Positions 8,133 to 17,639 of a stretch of DNA of 64,000 nt are shown piece after piece (position 1 is the first letter of the stretch; each line of letters begins with the position of its first letter). The notes beneath the pieces were generated by a model, which did no database searches, was not told where the DNA came from, and saw only the letters and a list, made by a program, of their open reading frames with translations. This stretch comes from Brachybacterium squillarum M-6-3 (GTDB taxonomy: Bacteria > Actinomycetota > Actinomycetes > Actinomycetales > Dermabacteraceae): assembly GCF_000225825.1 (NCBI RefSeq), contig NZ_AGBX01000006.1, positions 248,001 through 312,000 on the forward strand. Reading direction: 5' to 3'. A program made the translations under genes and the position numbers.

Positions 8133-8161
8133 GACGGCCGGCCGTCGGGGGAATCGCCCCC
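8133..8161. terminator. GC-rich hairpins between convergent genes
   Basis: A perfect 14-bp palindrome (GACGGCCGGCCGTC, 8133-8146) is followed at once by GGGGG-AATCG-CCCCC (8147-8161). They sit in the 68-bp gap between the SMR gene and the convergent flavoprotein gene. There is no T-run. Bidirectional termination is plausible from position and stability alone. Confidence 0.35.
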
Positions 8162-8189
8162 GCGGCCGCGCTTCCCGGGGGCCAGCGCC

Positions 8190-9308
8190 TCAGCCACCTG
8201 TCCCGGTGAGGAAGCGATCCAGTTCCCGCGCCGCGCGGCGACCCGCCCGGTTGGCGCCGACCGTGGACTGCGAAGGCCCGTAGCCCACCAGGTGCAGTCG
8301 CGGCTCGGCCGCCACCCGGGTGCCGCGCAGCACGATCCCGCCTTCCGCATTCCGCAGGCCCAGCGGGTCCAGATGAGCGATCGACGGGGTGAAGCCGGTG
8401 GCCCAGAGGATCGCGTCGAGCTCCGTCACCGTGCCGTCGACCTCGACCACGCCCTCGGGCACGATCCGGGTGAACACCGGATGCCGCACCAGCACGCCGC
8501 GCTCCCGGGCCGCCACGGCCGCCGGGAACCAGCCGAGCCCGGTGTAGGAGACGACGCTGCCTGTGGGGTGCCCGGCCTCCACGTCGGCGGTGACGCGGGC
8601 GATCACCGCACGGCCCGTGGTCTCCGGCTCGAACGGGCCCTCCCGGAAGACGGGCTCGCCCCGCGTGTACCAGCGGGTCCGGGCGACGCGGGAGATCTCC
8701 TCGAGGTGCTGGATCGCGGAGATCCCGCCGCCCACCACGGCCACCCTCTGCCCGGCGAACTCCTCGGCGGCGACGTAGTCCCGGGTGTGCAGCCGGCGGC
8801 CGCGGAAGGTCTCGGCACCGGGGAACGCGGGCAGGCGAGGGCTGTTCCAGGTGCCGCTGGCGTTGATGACGCCGCAGGTGCGCCAGGTGCCCGCCGTGGT
8901 CTCCACGAGCAGGTCGCCGTGCGGGTCGGCATCGGCCTCCCTCACCGACCGCACGCGCACGGGCCGCAGGATCGGCAGGTCCATCGCCTGCTCGAAGCGG
9001 GAGAAGTAGGCCGGGACGGCCTCACGGCTCGGGGCGGCAGGGGCGACGGGCTCCTGCGCCATGCCGGGCAGGTCGAAGATGCCGTTGACGGTCTCCATCG
9101 TCAGGGAGGCCCAGCGGTGCCGCCACGCCCCGCCGGGGGCGTCCTCGGCGTCCAGCACCACCACGGACCGCTCCGCGCCCGGCTGCTCCAGGGCGCTCAC
9201 GAAGCCGCGGCGGAGCAGGTGGTACCCGGCGGACAGCCCGGCCTGCCCGGCGCCGATCACCACCACGGTGGCACGGCGCTCGGGGGAGGCGGGGGAGGGG
9301 TGGCTCAT
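8190..9308 (-). CDS. FAD/NAD(P)-binding flavin monooxygenase-like protein
   Basis: 372-aa flavoprotein. GAGQAG (19-24) is the FAD dinucleotide-binding motif, APGGAWRHRW (57-66) resembles the flavin monooxygenase loop, GGGISA (193-198) is the NADPH-binding motif, and ATGF (in WATGFTPS) is the conserved near-C-terminal motif. It fits the YUCCA/CzcO-like group of flavin-containing monooxygenases or oxidoreductases, normally cytosolic. The substrate cannot be deduced; CzcO-type annotations in this group are unreliable. It is divergent from the next alpha/beta hydrolase gene. The ATG at 9306-9308 leads directly into the Rossmann fold. Confidence 0.85.
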   Translation of the reverse strand: MSHPSPASPERRATVVVIGAGQAGLSAGYHLLRRGFVSALEQPGAERSVVVLDAEDAPGGAWRHRWASLTMETVNGIFDLPGMAQEPVAPAAPSREAVPAYFSRFEQAMDLPILRPVRVRSVREADADPHGDLLVETTAGTWRTCGVINASGTWNSPRLPAFPGAETFRGRRLHTRDYVAAEEFAGQRVAVVGGGISAIQHLEEISRVARTRWYTRGEPVFREGPFEPETTGRAVIARVTADVEAGHPTGSVVSYTGLGWFPAAVAARERGVLVRHPVFTRIVPEGVVEVDGTVTELDAILWATGFTPSIAHLDPLGLRNAEGGIVLRGTRVAAEPRLHLVGYGPSQSTVGANRAGRRAARELDRFLTGTGG

Positions 9309-9450
9309 GGCCCGGCAACGATCACCCGCTGCCGCCGATTCCCACCGGCCCCAACGGGGAGGCGCAGGCCACGGTGACGCACCGGGCCGGCATCGGGCCG
9401 CCCGAGCAGCGTCGCCGCCACGCGGCCACGGGATCGGCGATCATGTCCTC

Positions 9451-10155
9451 ATGAGTGAGCCCGCCGTCGTCCTCGTCCACGGCACCCGCACGTCCTCCCG
9501 CCAGTGGGACCCGCAGGTGCCGGGGCTGCGGGCCGCCGGGTACCGGGTGATCGCCCCCGACCTGCCCGGGCACGGCACCCGCACCGCCGAGCCCTTCACC
9601 CTGCGCGCGGCCGCCGACGCGATCGCCGAGGCCGTCGCCTCCGCCGGTTACCGCCCCACCCACCTGGTCGGCACCTCGCTGGGCGGGATGCTCGCCATCC
9701 ACGTCGCCGCCAACCGCACCCTGCCGCAGCTGGTCTCCCTGATCGCCGCCGGCGCCGCCGTGCAGCCCGGACCCCGCTCCGCCGCCCTCTACGGAAAGAT
9801 GCTCGCCGGTCTCGACCGGGCCCCCCGGACGCGGCACGCCCACCTGCTCGGCGCCCGCTCCGGCCCCGAGGTGATCGCCCCCGCCATGCGCGCCGTCGCC
9901 GCGCTCGACCTGCGAGCCGACCTCGCCCGCATCGACGTGCCCGTCATCATCCTCAGCCCCCGCTTCGACCAGCTCCGCGTCCAGGAGCGGGCCTTCGCGG
10001 CCGCCGCCCCGCAGGGACGGCTCGAGGTGCTGCCCTACGGCACCCACCTGGTGAACCTCTCCCGGCCGCGCCGCTTCACCCGCGACCTGGTCCGCCTGCT
10101 CGGCGAGCTGGACCGGGAGCGGGCGCTGAGTCGCGACCCGCGCCGCGGCCCGTAG
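9451..10155 (+). CDS. Alpha/beta fold hydrolase
   Basis: 234-aa alpha/beta hydrolase. VVLVHGTRTSSRQW gives the HG oxyanion motif, GTSLGG the nucleophile elbow, and the late PYGTHLVNL region the catalytic His. The acid is probably the Asp in LSPRFDQL. The ATG at 9451 was taken because the first strand follows immediately; the frame is open upstream without homology. The next gene starts 9 bp after the stop, so the two may be co-transcribed. Substrate unknown. Confidence 0.85.
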   Translation: MSEPAVVLVHGTRTSSRQWDPQVPGLRAAGYRVIAPDLPGHGTRTAEPFTLRAAADAIAEAVASAGYRPTHLVGTSLGGMLAIHVAANRTLPQLVSLIAAGAAVQPGPRSAALYGKMLAGLDRAPRTRHAHLLGARSGPEVIAPAMRAVAALDLRADLARIDVPVIILSPRFDQLRVQERAFAAAAPQGRLEVLPYGTHLVNLSRPRRFTRDLVRLLGELDRERALSRDPRRGP

Positions 10156-10164
10156 GCTGGCCCT

Positions 10165-10713
10165 ATGGACCGCCCCACCCTCCGCGTCGGCTTCGTGCCC
10201 GGTGTCGAACCCGACCGCTTCCTGCGCCGCTGGAAGTCCGGGCGCCGCGCCGCCTGGCTCGAGCTGACCCCCGTGCCCTGGTCCCGCCAGACCGAGGCGA
10301 TCGGCGCCGGGGAGGTCGACATGGCCTTCGTGCGGCTGCCGATGGCGACCCGCGAGGAGCTGCACGTGGTGGCGCTGTGGGAGGAGCGGCCCGCCGTCGT
10401 CGTCGGCGACGAGCATCTGCTGAGCGTCGCCGAGGAGCTGACCGAGGCGGACCTGGCGGGGGAGACGGAGATCCCCGCTCGCCACCTCGACGACGCCAAG
10501 GAGCGGGTGGAACTGGCGGCCAACGGTATGGGCTACGCCCGGATGCCGCTGTCCCTGGCCCGCCTGCACCACCGCAAGGATGCCGTGCACCGGCCGCTGG
10601 CCGATGCCGACCCCACCCGCATCGCCCTGGTGTGGCCCCGCGAGGCCGATGACGAGCTGCGCCAGGAGTTCGTCGGCGTGGTCCGCGGACGCACCGCCCG
10701 CAGCGGCCGCTGA
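10165..10713 (+). CDS. Stand-alone LysR-type effector-binding domain protein
   Basis: 182-aa protein matching the C-terminal substrate-binding domain of LysR regulators (LRVGFVPG at the start, EVDMAFVRLP, ALWEERPAVVVGDEHLL, a final PTRIALVWPREADDE). The N-terminal winged helix is absent and the start region contains no hidden HTH, so it cannot bind DNA in the usual way. It may bind a ligand, act on a partner regulator, or be a truncated regulator. It follows the hydrolase gene by 9 bp and precedes luxS by 51 bp. Similar stand-alone domains are annotated in other actinobacteria. Confidence 0.7.
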   Translation: MDRPTLRVGFVPGVEPDRFLRRWKSGRRAAWLELTPVPWSRQTEAIGAGEVDMAFVRLPMATREELHVVALWEERPAVVVGDEHLLSVAEELTEADLAGETEIPARHLDDAKERVELAANGMGYARMPLSLARLHHRKDAVHRPLADADPTRIALVWPREADDELRQEFVGVVRGRTARSGR

Positions 10714-10764
10714 CCCGTCACCCGTAGAGCACCCGAGAACCCCGACAGGCCCCAGGAGGACCCG

Positions 10765-11238
10765 ATGACCGAGACCCCGCACATGAACGTCGAGAGCTTC
10801 AACCTCGACCACCGCACCGTGGCCGCCCCCTACCTGCGCATCGCCGACCGCAAGCAGCTGCCCGCCGGGGACGTGCTGACCAAGTTCGACGTGCGCTTCT
10901 CCCAGCCCAACGTCGAGCACCTCGGCTCCGAGACCGTGCACTCGCTCGAGCACATGATGGCCGAGCACATGCGCAACCACTCCACGCAGGTCATCGACGT
11001 GTCCCCGATGGGCTGCCGCACCGGCTTCTACGTGCTGCTGGAGGGCGAGCACGACGTCGAGGGCTTCGCCCCGGTGCTCGAGGCGACCCTCACCGACCTG
11101 CTGACGGCCACCGAGGTGCCCGCCGCCAACGAGGTGCAGTGCGGCTGGGGCGCCCACCACACCCTGGAGGGCGCGCAGGCCGCGGCCCGCACGTTCCTGG
11201 ACCGCCGCGCCGAGTGGGCGCAGGTCAGCGCGAGCTGA
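10765..11238 (+). CDS. luxS: S-ribosylhomocysteine lyase LuxS
   Basis: 157-aa enzyme splitting S-ribosylhomocysteine into homocysteine and 4,5-dihydroxypentane-2,3-dione, the AI-2 precursor, in the activated methyl cycle. The metal site is complete: His59 and His63 in HSLEHM, with Cys126 of CGWGAHHT. The catalytic Cys84 (MGCRTGFY) and Glu62 are present. A strong AGGAGG 5 nt upstream fixes the start. No pfs/mtnN nucleosidase is in the window. The stop overlaps the convergent malQ by 14 bp. Confidence 0.96.
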   Translation: MTETPHMNVESFNLDHRTVAAPYLRIADRKQLPAGDVLTKFDVRFSQPNVEHLGSETVHSLEHMMAEHMRNHSTQVIDVSPMGCRTGFYVLLEGEHDVEGFAPVLEATLTDLLTATEVPAANEVQCGWGAHHTLEGAQAAARTFLDRRAEWAQVSAS

Positions 11239-13348
11239 GCATCTCCCGCACCGTCCCCAGCAGGCGGGCGGTGCGTTCATCGGTGGCGAGCTGGTCGATG
11301 GTGACCGGCCGCTCCAGCTCGTCGGCCAGCGGGATCCGCCAGTTCGGGTACTCCTCGTCGGTGCCCGGCTGGTTCTGGATCCGCCGCTCGCCCACGCAGT
11401 CCACCAGGGACACGCCCAGCAGCAGCGAGGGCGTCATCGCCAGGTGGCGGTGCAGCGCGAGCACCGTCTCCTCGATGTCGGCGTCCTCGGCGAGCAGGCT
11501 CTCGCGGCGCAGCCCGGCCAGCACCTTCTCGCGGGCCGCCTCGTCGATGGCGATCTCCTCGTCCAGCGGACGCTCCAGCAGGTCCAGCTCGGCGCGCAGC
11601 CGCACGTGGTCGCCCTGCAGGTAGCCGGCCGTGGGCGGCAGGTCGTGGGTGTTGACCGAGGCCATGCACAGGCGCCGGTAGGTCTCCGGGGGCAGCGGGT
11701 CACCGTTGCCGTCGTTCTCGAACCACAGGATCGAGGTGCCCAGGATCCCCTGCTCGGAGAGGTAGTCCCTCACCCACGGCTCGAAGGTGCCCAGGTCCTC
11801 GCCGATCACCAGGGTGCCGGAGCGCTGCGCCTCCAGCGCCAGGATGCCGATCATCGCTTCGTGGTCGTAGAACACGTAGGTGCCGTCGGCGGCGACGGAA
11901 CCCTGCGGGATCCACCAGAGCCGGAACAGGCCCAGCACGTGGTCGATGCGCAGCGCACCGGCGTGCCGCATCAGCGAGCGCAACATGTCCCGCCAGGGCT
12001 TGTAGGAGGCCTCCCGCAGGTGCTCGGGGTGCCAGGGCGGCTGGTCCCAGTTCTGGCCGAGCTGGTTGTACTGATCAGCGGGGGCGCCGACGGCGATGCC
12101 GCGCGCCAGCACGTCCCCCAGGCGCCAGGAGTCCGCGCCGACCTGCTCCACGCCGACGGCGAGGTCGTGCATGACGCCGATCCGCATCCCGGACTCGAGG
12201 GCGGCGTCCTGGGCGGCGGCGAGCTGTTCGTCCAGCAGCCACTGCACCCAGGTGTGGAACTCGATGCGCTCCCCGAGCTCGGCGCGGGCGGCCTCCACGT
12301 CCGCGGCGGTGAGGTCCCGCAGCCGCGGCTCATCCTCGGTGCCGTGGAGCTGCTCGGCGATCGCGCTCCAAGTGGCGAAGTCGACCAGGCCCTGGCCCTC
12401 GCGGCGGCGGAAGGCGGTGAACAGGGCCTCGCGGCCGGCGGTGCGGGGCACCGCGAACAGCTCCTCCAGCGCGTCCAGCTTCGCGGTCACCACCGCGTCC
12501 CGCTCCAGGCGGTCGGTGCGCTCGTTCCAGACGGCGGCGTCGCGGCGCAGCAGGGCGAGGCGCTGACGCGCGAACTCGGGCAGGTCGCGGTACTCGGGGA
12601 CGTCCTCGACGCGCAGGTACAGGGCGCCGGTGAAGCGGCGGGTCACCGGCAGGTAGGGGGAGGGCTCGATGGGCACGGTCGGGTAGGAGGCGTGCAGGGG
12701 GTTCACCAGCACGAAGTCGGCGCCGTGGTGGGCGCCGGTGATCGCGGCGAGGTCCCGCAGGTCGGCGAGGTCGCCGATGCCCCAGGAACGCTCGGAGCGC
12801 ACCGAGTAGAGCTGGGCCTGCAGACCGAAGGCGCGGTGCTCCCCGAGCTGCTCGTGCACGGTGACGCGGCGCGGCGTGATGACGACGTCGGCCTCGAACT
12901 CGCCGTCGGCGGTGGTGGCCTGCACCCGGTGCCAGCCCAGCGGCAGACCGACGGGCAGCACGAAGCGGGCGCGGCCCAGCCAGCGGCCGTCGACCTCGCG
13001 GGCCGGGGTGTTGTCCTCGCCCTGGGGGAGCTCCCGCACGGAGCCGTCCTCCAGCAGCAGGCGGGCGCCCACGCCGGTGCCGGCCTCGACGTGCACCGGC
13101 ACGGAGCCGACGCGGTCCTCGCGCAGCACGGTGACGGGCGGCAGCACGGCGCGCCAGGCGTCGAGTTCGCGCTCGGCGCGGATACGGGCCGCGTCCTCCT
13201 CGGAGTCGACCTCCGCGCCGAGGGCGGCGAGCACCGCCCGCAGGGTGTCGTCGGAGACGTCCTTCTTGGACCCGTCGTAGCCCCAGTAGTCGGTCCCGAC
13301 ACCGAGGTCACGGGCGAGATCACGCAGGGTGGAGGAGAGCAGCGCCAT
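11225..13348 (-). CDS. malQ: 4-alpha-glucanotransferase (GH77)
   Basis: 707-aa amylomaltase that transfers alpha-1,4-glucan segments during maltodextrin or glycogen metabolism. An N-terminal beta-rich domain (about 1-160), as in long actinobacterial MalQ, precedes the GH77 barrel. Key motifs are present: [16 protein letters not shown] with the nucleophile Asp, [11 protein letters not shown] with the acid/base Glu, and [13 protein letters not shown] with the third Asp. The ATG at 13346-13348 matches the family N-terminus ([11 protein letters not shown]); the frame stays open far upstream with no similarity. Its last 14 bp overlap luxS tail to tail. No maltose transporter is adjacent. Confidence 0.95.
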   Translation of the reverse strand: MALLSSTLRDLARDLGVGTDYWGYDGSKKDVSDDTLRAVLAALGAEVDSEEDAARIRAERELDAWRAVLPPVTVLREDRVGSVPVHVEAGTGVGARLLLEDGSVRELPQGEDNTPAREVDGRWLGRARFVLPVGLPLGWHRVQATTADGEFEADVVITPRRVTVHEQLGEHRAFGLQAQLYSVRSERSWGIGDLADLRDLAAITGAHHGADFVLVNPLHASYPTVPIEPSPYLPVTRRFTGALYLRVEDVPEYRDLPEFARQRLALLRRDAAVWNERTDRLERDAVVTAKLDALEELFAVPRTAGREALFTAFRRREGQGLVDFATWSAIAEQLHGTEDEPRLRDLTAADVEAARAELGERIEFHTWVQWLLDEQLAAAQDAALESGMRIGVMHDLAVGVEQVGADSWRLGDVLARGIAVGAPADQYNQLGQNWDQPPWHPEHLREASYKPWRDMLRSLMRHAGALRIDHVLGLFRLWWIPQGSVAADGTYVFYDHEAMIGILALEAQRSGTLVIGEDLGTFEPWVRDYLSEQGILGTSILWFENDGNGDPLPPETYRRLCMASVNTHDLPPTAGYLQGDHVRLRAELDLLERPLDEEIAIDEAAREKVLAGLRRESLLAEDADIEETVLALHRHLAMTPSLLLGVSLVDCVGERRIQNQPGTDEEYPNWRIPLADELERPVTIDQLATDERTARLLGTVREMLSSR

Positions 13349-13443
13349 GGGACCAGGGTACCTGCACGGGGCCGACGTTCCGGACACCGGCCGGACCCCG
13401 GCTCGGGCGGCGGCCGCGCGGGCCGGCGGGAATCTGGCGCGGC

Positions 13444-15192
13444 TCAGGTCCAGGACGGCAGCCACATGCGCCACTGCCACTGGTCCAGGTCGATCACCTG
13501 GCCGGTCCACACCGGCCAGAAGAACGCGGAGACCAGCACGATCAGCACCAGCAGGGAGCCGACGAACAGGCCCCCGGCCAGCCGCCGCTCCGGGTCGGCG
13601 CGGCGCCCCCCGACGACCAGGCCCAGCACGTAGGCCAGGCACAGGATCAGCCACGGCTCGAACACCACGGCATAGAAGGTGAAGACGGTGCGCTCCTCGT
13701 ACAGCAGCACCCATGGCAGGTAGCCGGCGACGATGCCGCTCAGTGCCGCCAGGGCCCGGCCGTCGCGGAACCACAGGCCGAGCAGCAGCGTGACGATCAC
13801 CGCGAGGGTGCCCAGCCACCAGATCAGCGGGTTGCCGACGGAGAGGATGTGGGAGGCGCAGCGCTCCACCTGGCAGCCCATCTCGCCGTAGTCGTAGGAG
13901 CGGTAGTAGAAGTTCGTGGGGCGGAGCATCAGCGGCCAGCCCCAGGGGTTCGACTGCCAGGGGTGCTCCGAGTCCAGGCCGACGTGGAACTCGTAGGCCT
14001 GCCGGTGGTAGTGCCACAGCGACCACAGGGCGTCCAGCGGCGCGAACCCGGTGCCGCCGCCCTCCTGCTCGGCGGCCCAGTGGCGGCCGTAGCCGATGGA
14101 GGTGAGGAGCCAGCCGGACCAGGAGAGCAGGTAGGTGACCGCGGCGGTGCCGACGGTGGCGAGGAAGGCGGGGATCGCGTCGCGCCACAGCCCGCCCAGC
14201 AGCCAGTCCCGCTGCTCGATGGTGCGCCGGGCCCACCAGTCCCACAGCACGATCATGATCCCGAAGACCGCCAGGAAGTAGATGCCCGACCACTTCACCG
14301 AGCAGGCCATGCCCAGCAGCACCCCGCCGGTGATCCGCCAGGGCCGCCACCCCCCGCGCAGGCCCAGCCTCGGCGGGGCCAGGCCCGCGACCCGCAGCCG
14401 CGCCGTCTCCAGGGCCAGACGCTCCCGGTGCCGGTCGCGGTCGATCAGCAGCGCCCCGAAGCCTGCCAGCACGAAGAAGGTCAGCGGCAGGTCCAGCAGG
14501 CTCGTGCGGGAGTGCACCAGGTGCAGCCCGTCGATGGCGAGCAGCAGCCCGGCGATCAGGCCGACGGTGGTGGAGCGGAACAGGCGCCGCCCGATGCGGG
14601 CCAGCATCAGCACGCTGAGGGAGCCCAGCAGCGCCACGGCGATGCGCCAGCCCCAGGGGTTGTCGGCCCCGAGCGCGGTCATCCCGGCGCCGATCAGCCA
14701 CTTGCCGAGGCTCGGATGGACGACGTACGCGCCGGTGTCGAGGTAGCCGTCCACCTCGCCGCGCTCCCAGGCGGCATCGGGCTCCTCGGGCCAGTCCATC
14801 TCCACGCCCTGCTGGGTGAGGGTGTAGCCGTCCTTGACGTAGTAGGTCTCGTCGAAGATCAGCTCGTCGATGGTGCCGAGGCCCCAGATGCGCAGCACCA
14901 GGGCCAGGCCGAAGACGGCGAAGGCGCCCGCCCAGGCCAGGCCCGCGGCGTTCGCGCCCACCCGCTCGGGCAGGCGCAGGCGACGGCGCAGCGCGGCATG
15001 GGTGGCGGCGAACTCGGCGGCCTGCTCCTCGGCATCGACGGGGGACTCGTCCACGGCGACGGTGGTGGGGGTGGGCTCGGTCTCTGGGGTCGCGGCTCCG
15101 GTCCCGGGGGCCACGGCGTCGGCCTCGGGGCTCCCGGACCCGGCGGTCTGATCGCGCGCGGTCGCCGCGTCGTCGTCCTGGGCCCTCTGCAC
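13444..15192 (-). CDS. pmt: Protein O-mannosyltransferase (GT39, PMT family)
   Basis: 582-aa membrane glycosyltransferase. About 75 cytoplasmic residues (acidic, Thr/Pro-rich) lead into a first helix. The lumenal-side acidic motif follows in DELIFDETYYVKDGY, then about ten helices and the C-terminal PMT_4TMC region (LRPTNFYYRSYDYGE, then CQVERCASHILSVGNP). Actinobacterial PMTs use polyprenyl-phospho-mannose to O-mannosylate secreted proteins as they leave the Sec translocon. The start is a GTG (15190-15192). rsmI lies divergently 82 bp away, a common actinobacterial neighbourhood. Confidence 0.93.
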   Translation of the reverse strand: MQRAQDDDAATARDQTAGSGSPEADAVAPGTGAATPETEPTPTTVAVDESPVDAEEQAAEFAATHAALRRRLRLPERVGANAAGLAWAGAFAVFGLALVLRIWGLGTIDELIFDETYYVKDGYTLTQQGVEMDWPEEPDAAWERGEVDGYLDTGAYVVHPSLGKWLIGAGMTALGADNPWGWRIAVALLGSLSVLMLARIGRRLFRSTTVGLIAGLLLAIDGLHLVHSRTSLLDLPLTFFVLAGFGALLIDRDRHRERLALETARLRVAGLAPPRLGLRGGWRPWRITGGVLLGMACSVKWSGIYFLAVFGIMIVLWDWWARRTIEQRDWLLGGLWRDAIPAFLATVGTAAVTYLLSWSGWLLTSIGYGRHWAAEQEGGGTGFAPLDALWSLWHYHRQAYEFHVGLDSEHPWQSNPWGWPLMLRPTNFYYRSYDYGEMGCQVERCASHILSVGNPLIWWLGTLAVIVTLLLGLWFRDGRALAALSGIVAGYLPWVLLYEERTVFTFYAVVFEPWLILCLAYVLGLVVGGRRADPERRLAGGLFVGSLLVLIVLVSAFFWPVWTGQVIDLDQWQWRMWLPSWT

Positions 15193-15274
15193 CCGGTCAT
15201 GCTAGGTCATCGCCGCTGCGCGGCCCGGCAGACGCCGAGGGCGGGCCCGCCCCCGACACCTGCGGAGACCTAGC

Positions 15275-16123
15275 ATGGGGCGCATGCTCTCCCCCGGTGT
15301 CCTCACCCTCGCCGCCACCCCCATCGGCAACCCGCTGGACGCCTCGGTGCGGCTGCTGCGGGCCCTGGAGCAGGCCGATCTCATCGCCGCTGAGGACACC
15401 CGCCGCCTGCACCGCCTGGCCGCGGCGCTCGAGGTGACGCTCGGCGGGAAGGTCCTCTCCCACCACGAGCACAACGAGGAGCACCGCACCGAGCAGCTGT
15501 TGACCGCGCTCGCCGAGGGACGGCGGGTGCTGATCGTGACCGATGCCGGGATGCCCGTCGTCTCCGACCCCGGCTACCGTGCCGTGCGGGCCGCCGCCGC
15601 CGCGGGCTACCCGGTCACCGTGATCCCCGGCCCCTCCGCCGTGCTGACCGCGCTGGCCGCCTCCGGCATCGCTCCGGACCGCTTCACCTTCGAGGGCTTC
15701 CCGCCGCGCCGCGACGGCAAGCGCCACGCCGCCTTCGAGCCGCTGCGCCACGAGCCGCGCACCATGGTGTTCTTCGAGTCCCCGCGCCGCACCGCCGCCA
15801 CCCTCGCCGCGATGGCCGAGGTGTTCGGCCCCGAGCGGGAATCCGCCGTGGCGCGCGAGCTCACCAAGACCTACGAGGAGGTGCGCCGCGGCACCCTCGC
15901 CGAGCTGGTGGCCTGGGCCGAGGCGGGGGAGGTGCTGGGCGAGGTGGTGATCGTCGTCGCCGGCGCCGAGCCCGTCGCCGCCGACCCGGAGGCGCTGCTG
16001 GAACAGGTGCTGGCCCGCGCCGCCGCGGGGGAACGGATGAAGGACGCCGCCAAGGCCGTCGCCGCGGGCGCCGAGGGCGTCAGCGCCCGCGAGCTGTACG
16101 ACGCGGCCCTCGCCCGTCGCTGA
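15275..16123 (+). CDS. rsmI: 16S rRNA (cytidine1402-2'-O)-methyltransferase
   Basis: 282-aa SAM-dependent methyltransferase of the tetrapyrrole methylase fold. LAATPIGNPLDASVRLL, AAEDTRR, VTDAGMPVVSDPGY (the usual Thr of DAGTP is Met here), VIPGPSAVLTALAASG and FEGFPPRR match RsmI in order. It methylates the ribose of C1402 in the decoding centre. The ATG at 15275 has GGAG 7 nt upstream; a second in-frame ATG at 15284 is possible. Ends before a strong bidirectional terminator. Confidence 0.95.
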   Translation: MGRMLSPGVLTLAATPIGNPLDASVRLLRALEQADLIAAEDTRRLHRLAAALEVTLGGKVLSHHEHNEEHRTEQLLTALAEGRRVLIVTDAGMPVVSDPGYRAVRAAAAAGYPVTVIPGPSAVLTALAASGIAPDRFTFEGFPPRRDGKRHAAFEPLRHEPRTMVFFESPRRTAATLAAMAEVFGPERESAVARELTKTYEEVRRGTLAELVAWAEAGEVLGEVVIVVAGAEPVAADPEALLEQVLARAAAGERMKDAAKAVAAGAEGVSARELYDAALARR

Positions 16124-16170
16124 CTCAGCTCTGGGAACCCGCCTCCCCGTCCGCACAGGCCCAGGACGCA

Positions 16171-16204
16171 CGAGAGCCCCCGACCACAGGGTCGGGGGCT
16201 CTCG
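16171..16204. terminator. Bidirectional intrinsic terminator, rsmI/rpmF
   Basis: A 15-bp stem (16171-16185 with 16190-16204), GC-rich core CCCCCGACC/GGTCGGGGG, loop ACAG. It lies between the convergent rsmI and rpmF genes and can serve both. There is no long T-tract, as is common in high-GC actinobacteria. Confidence 0.8.
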
Positions 16205-16238
16205 TGGAGACGAACGCGCGGGACGGGCCCGCGGGCGA

Positions 16239-16409
16239 TCAGTCGTCGATGGAGATCAGACCGCGCTGGTAGGCCTTCGCCAGGCGACGCGGCACCGCGG
16301 CGGTGCGACCGCGGACGGTGACCTGCACGAGGTCGGCGTTCGAGGCCTTCCACTGCGCACGGCGGGACCGGGTGCGAGCCCGGGACATCTTGAACTTGGG
16401 CACTGCCAT
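16239..16409 (-). CDS. rpmF: 50S ribosomal protein L32
   Basis: 56-aa basic protein. [20 protein letters not shown] is the characteristic L32 N-terminus. The Cys pairs of zinc-binding L32 forms are absent, so it is the zinc-free (C-) paralogue type. An AGGAG 8 nt upstream of the ATG at 16407-16409 supports the start. It is a single gene here, not beside plsX/fabH as in many bacteria. Its tail [18 protein letters not shown] is like other actinobacterial L32 proteins. Confidence 0.93.
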   Translation of the reverse strand: MAVPKFKMSRARTRSRRAQWKASNADLVQVTVRGRTAAVPRRLAKAYQRGLISIDD

Positions 16410-16661
16410 GAGGAACGCTCCTTGACGGTCCGGAGGATGAACATGCGCCGCGACCCGGCCCGAGCAGCGACCCGGACCCACAGGGGTGGGGCGCTCGGGT
16501 GCGCGAGGGGGTGCGCGACAACGGTCCATTGTGCCACAGCGGCGCCGAGGCCTCGCCCCCGGGCCGGGTGAGGTAGCCCACCGTTCCCGCAGGCCCGCGC
16601 GCCGCGGGGCCGTGCCGGACGGCGGGACGGCGGCGGTGCCGGGGCCTTCTACGATGGTCGC

Positions 16662-17639
16662 ATGTCGTCCCCGACCTCCCCCGACCGGGGCGCCGCCGTG
16701 CCGCCCGCCGTGCGCTCCCGCGAGGACATCGACCCGCGCGGCCGCTCCCGCGACCGCTCCTGGCCGCCCGCCCCGGAGCCGCTGCCGCTGCCGGTGATCG
16801 ACAACCACTGCCACCTGGACTTCTCCGACGGCGACACGGAGCTCAGCGTCCACGACCACGTGCGCCTGGCCCGCGAGGCCGGCATCGATGCGCAGATCAC
16901 CATCGGCTCCGACCTGGCCGCGAACCGCTGGACCACCGCGCTGATGGCCTCGCCGGATCGACCCGCGAGCCTGCGCGGCGGCGTCGCCATCCACCCCAAC
17001 GAGGCGCCGCTGCACGCCCGCGGCCACGACCACGAGGGCACCGCCCTGATCGACCTCGACACCGCCATCGCGGAGGTCGCCGAGCAGCTCGCCACCCCCG
17101 GCATGGTCGTCGTCGGGGAGAGCGGCCTGGACTGGTTCCGCACCTCCAAGAAGGACGAGGCCGCCCGCGCCGCCCAGATCGACTCCTTCCGCGCCCACAT
17201 CGCCCTGGCCAAGGAGCGCGGCCTGCCGCTGCAGATCCACGACCGCGACGCCCACGCCGACGTGCTCGACGTGCTCGACGCCGACGGCGCCCCCGATCGC
17301 ACCGTGCTGCACTGCTTCTCCGGCGACGCCGAGTTCGCCCGCGCCTGCGTCGAGCGGGGCTTCTACCTCTCCTTCGCCGGCACCGTCACCTTCAAGAACG
17401 CCGACCCGCTGCGGCAGGCCCTCGCGACCGTCGGCCTCGGCCCCGTGATGGTCGAGACCGACGCCCCGTTCCTCACCCCCGTGCCCTACAGGGGCCGTCC
17501 CAATTCCTCCTATCTGATCCCGCTGACCATGGCGACGATCGCCGAGGTCACCGGCGCGACCCTGGAGGAGGCCTGCCGTGCCGTGCGGGCGACCACCGAG
17601 CAGGTGTACGGGCCGATCCCGGCCGGGCCCGCCGCATGA
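16662..17639 (+). CDS. tatD: TatD family metal-dependent hydrolase
   Basis: 325-aa TIM-barrel hydrolase. [10 protein letters not shown] gives the metal-binding His49 and His51, [11 protein letters not shown] the glutamate, LQIHDRDAH a metal His, VLHCFSGD another, and [12 protein letters not shown] the catalytic Asp. The first 44 residues are a Pro/Arg-rich extension absent from E. coli TatD. TatD enzymes are 3'-5' exonucleases linked to repair and DNA turnover. Its TGA is shared with the ATG of rsmA (ATGA), so the tatD-rsmA-ispE order is a translationally coupled actinobacterial operon. Confidence 0.93.
   Translation: MSSPTSPDRGAAVPPAVRSREDIDPRGRSRDRSWPPAPEPLPLPVIDNHCHLDFSDGDTELSVHDHVRLAREAGIDAQITIGSDLAANRWTTALMASPDRPASLRGGVAIHPNEAPLHARGHDHEGTALIDLDTAIAEVAEQLATPGMVVVGESGLDWFRTSKKDEAARAAQIDSFRAHIALAKERGLPLQIHDRDAHADVLDVLDADGAPDRTVLHCFSGDAEFARACVERGFYLSFAGTVTFKNADPLRQALATVGLGPVMVETDAPFLTPVPYRGRPNSSYLIPLTMATIAEVTGATLEEACRAVRATTEQVYGPIPAGPAA

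Noticed and set aside
13349..14701. Upstream extension of the malQ reading frame
   Set aside because: The frame stays open through the mannosyltransferase gene but has no similarity; GH77 begins at 13348.
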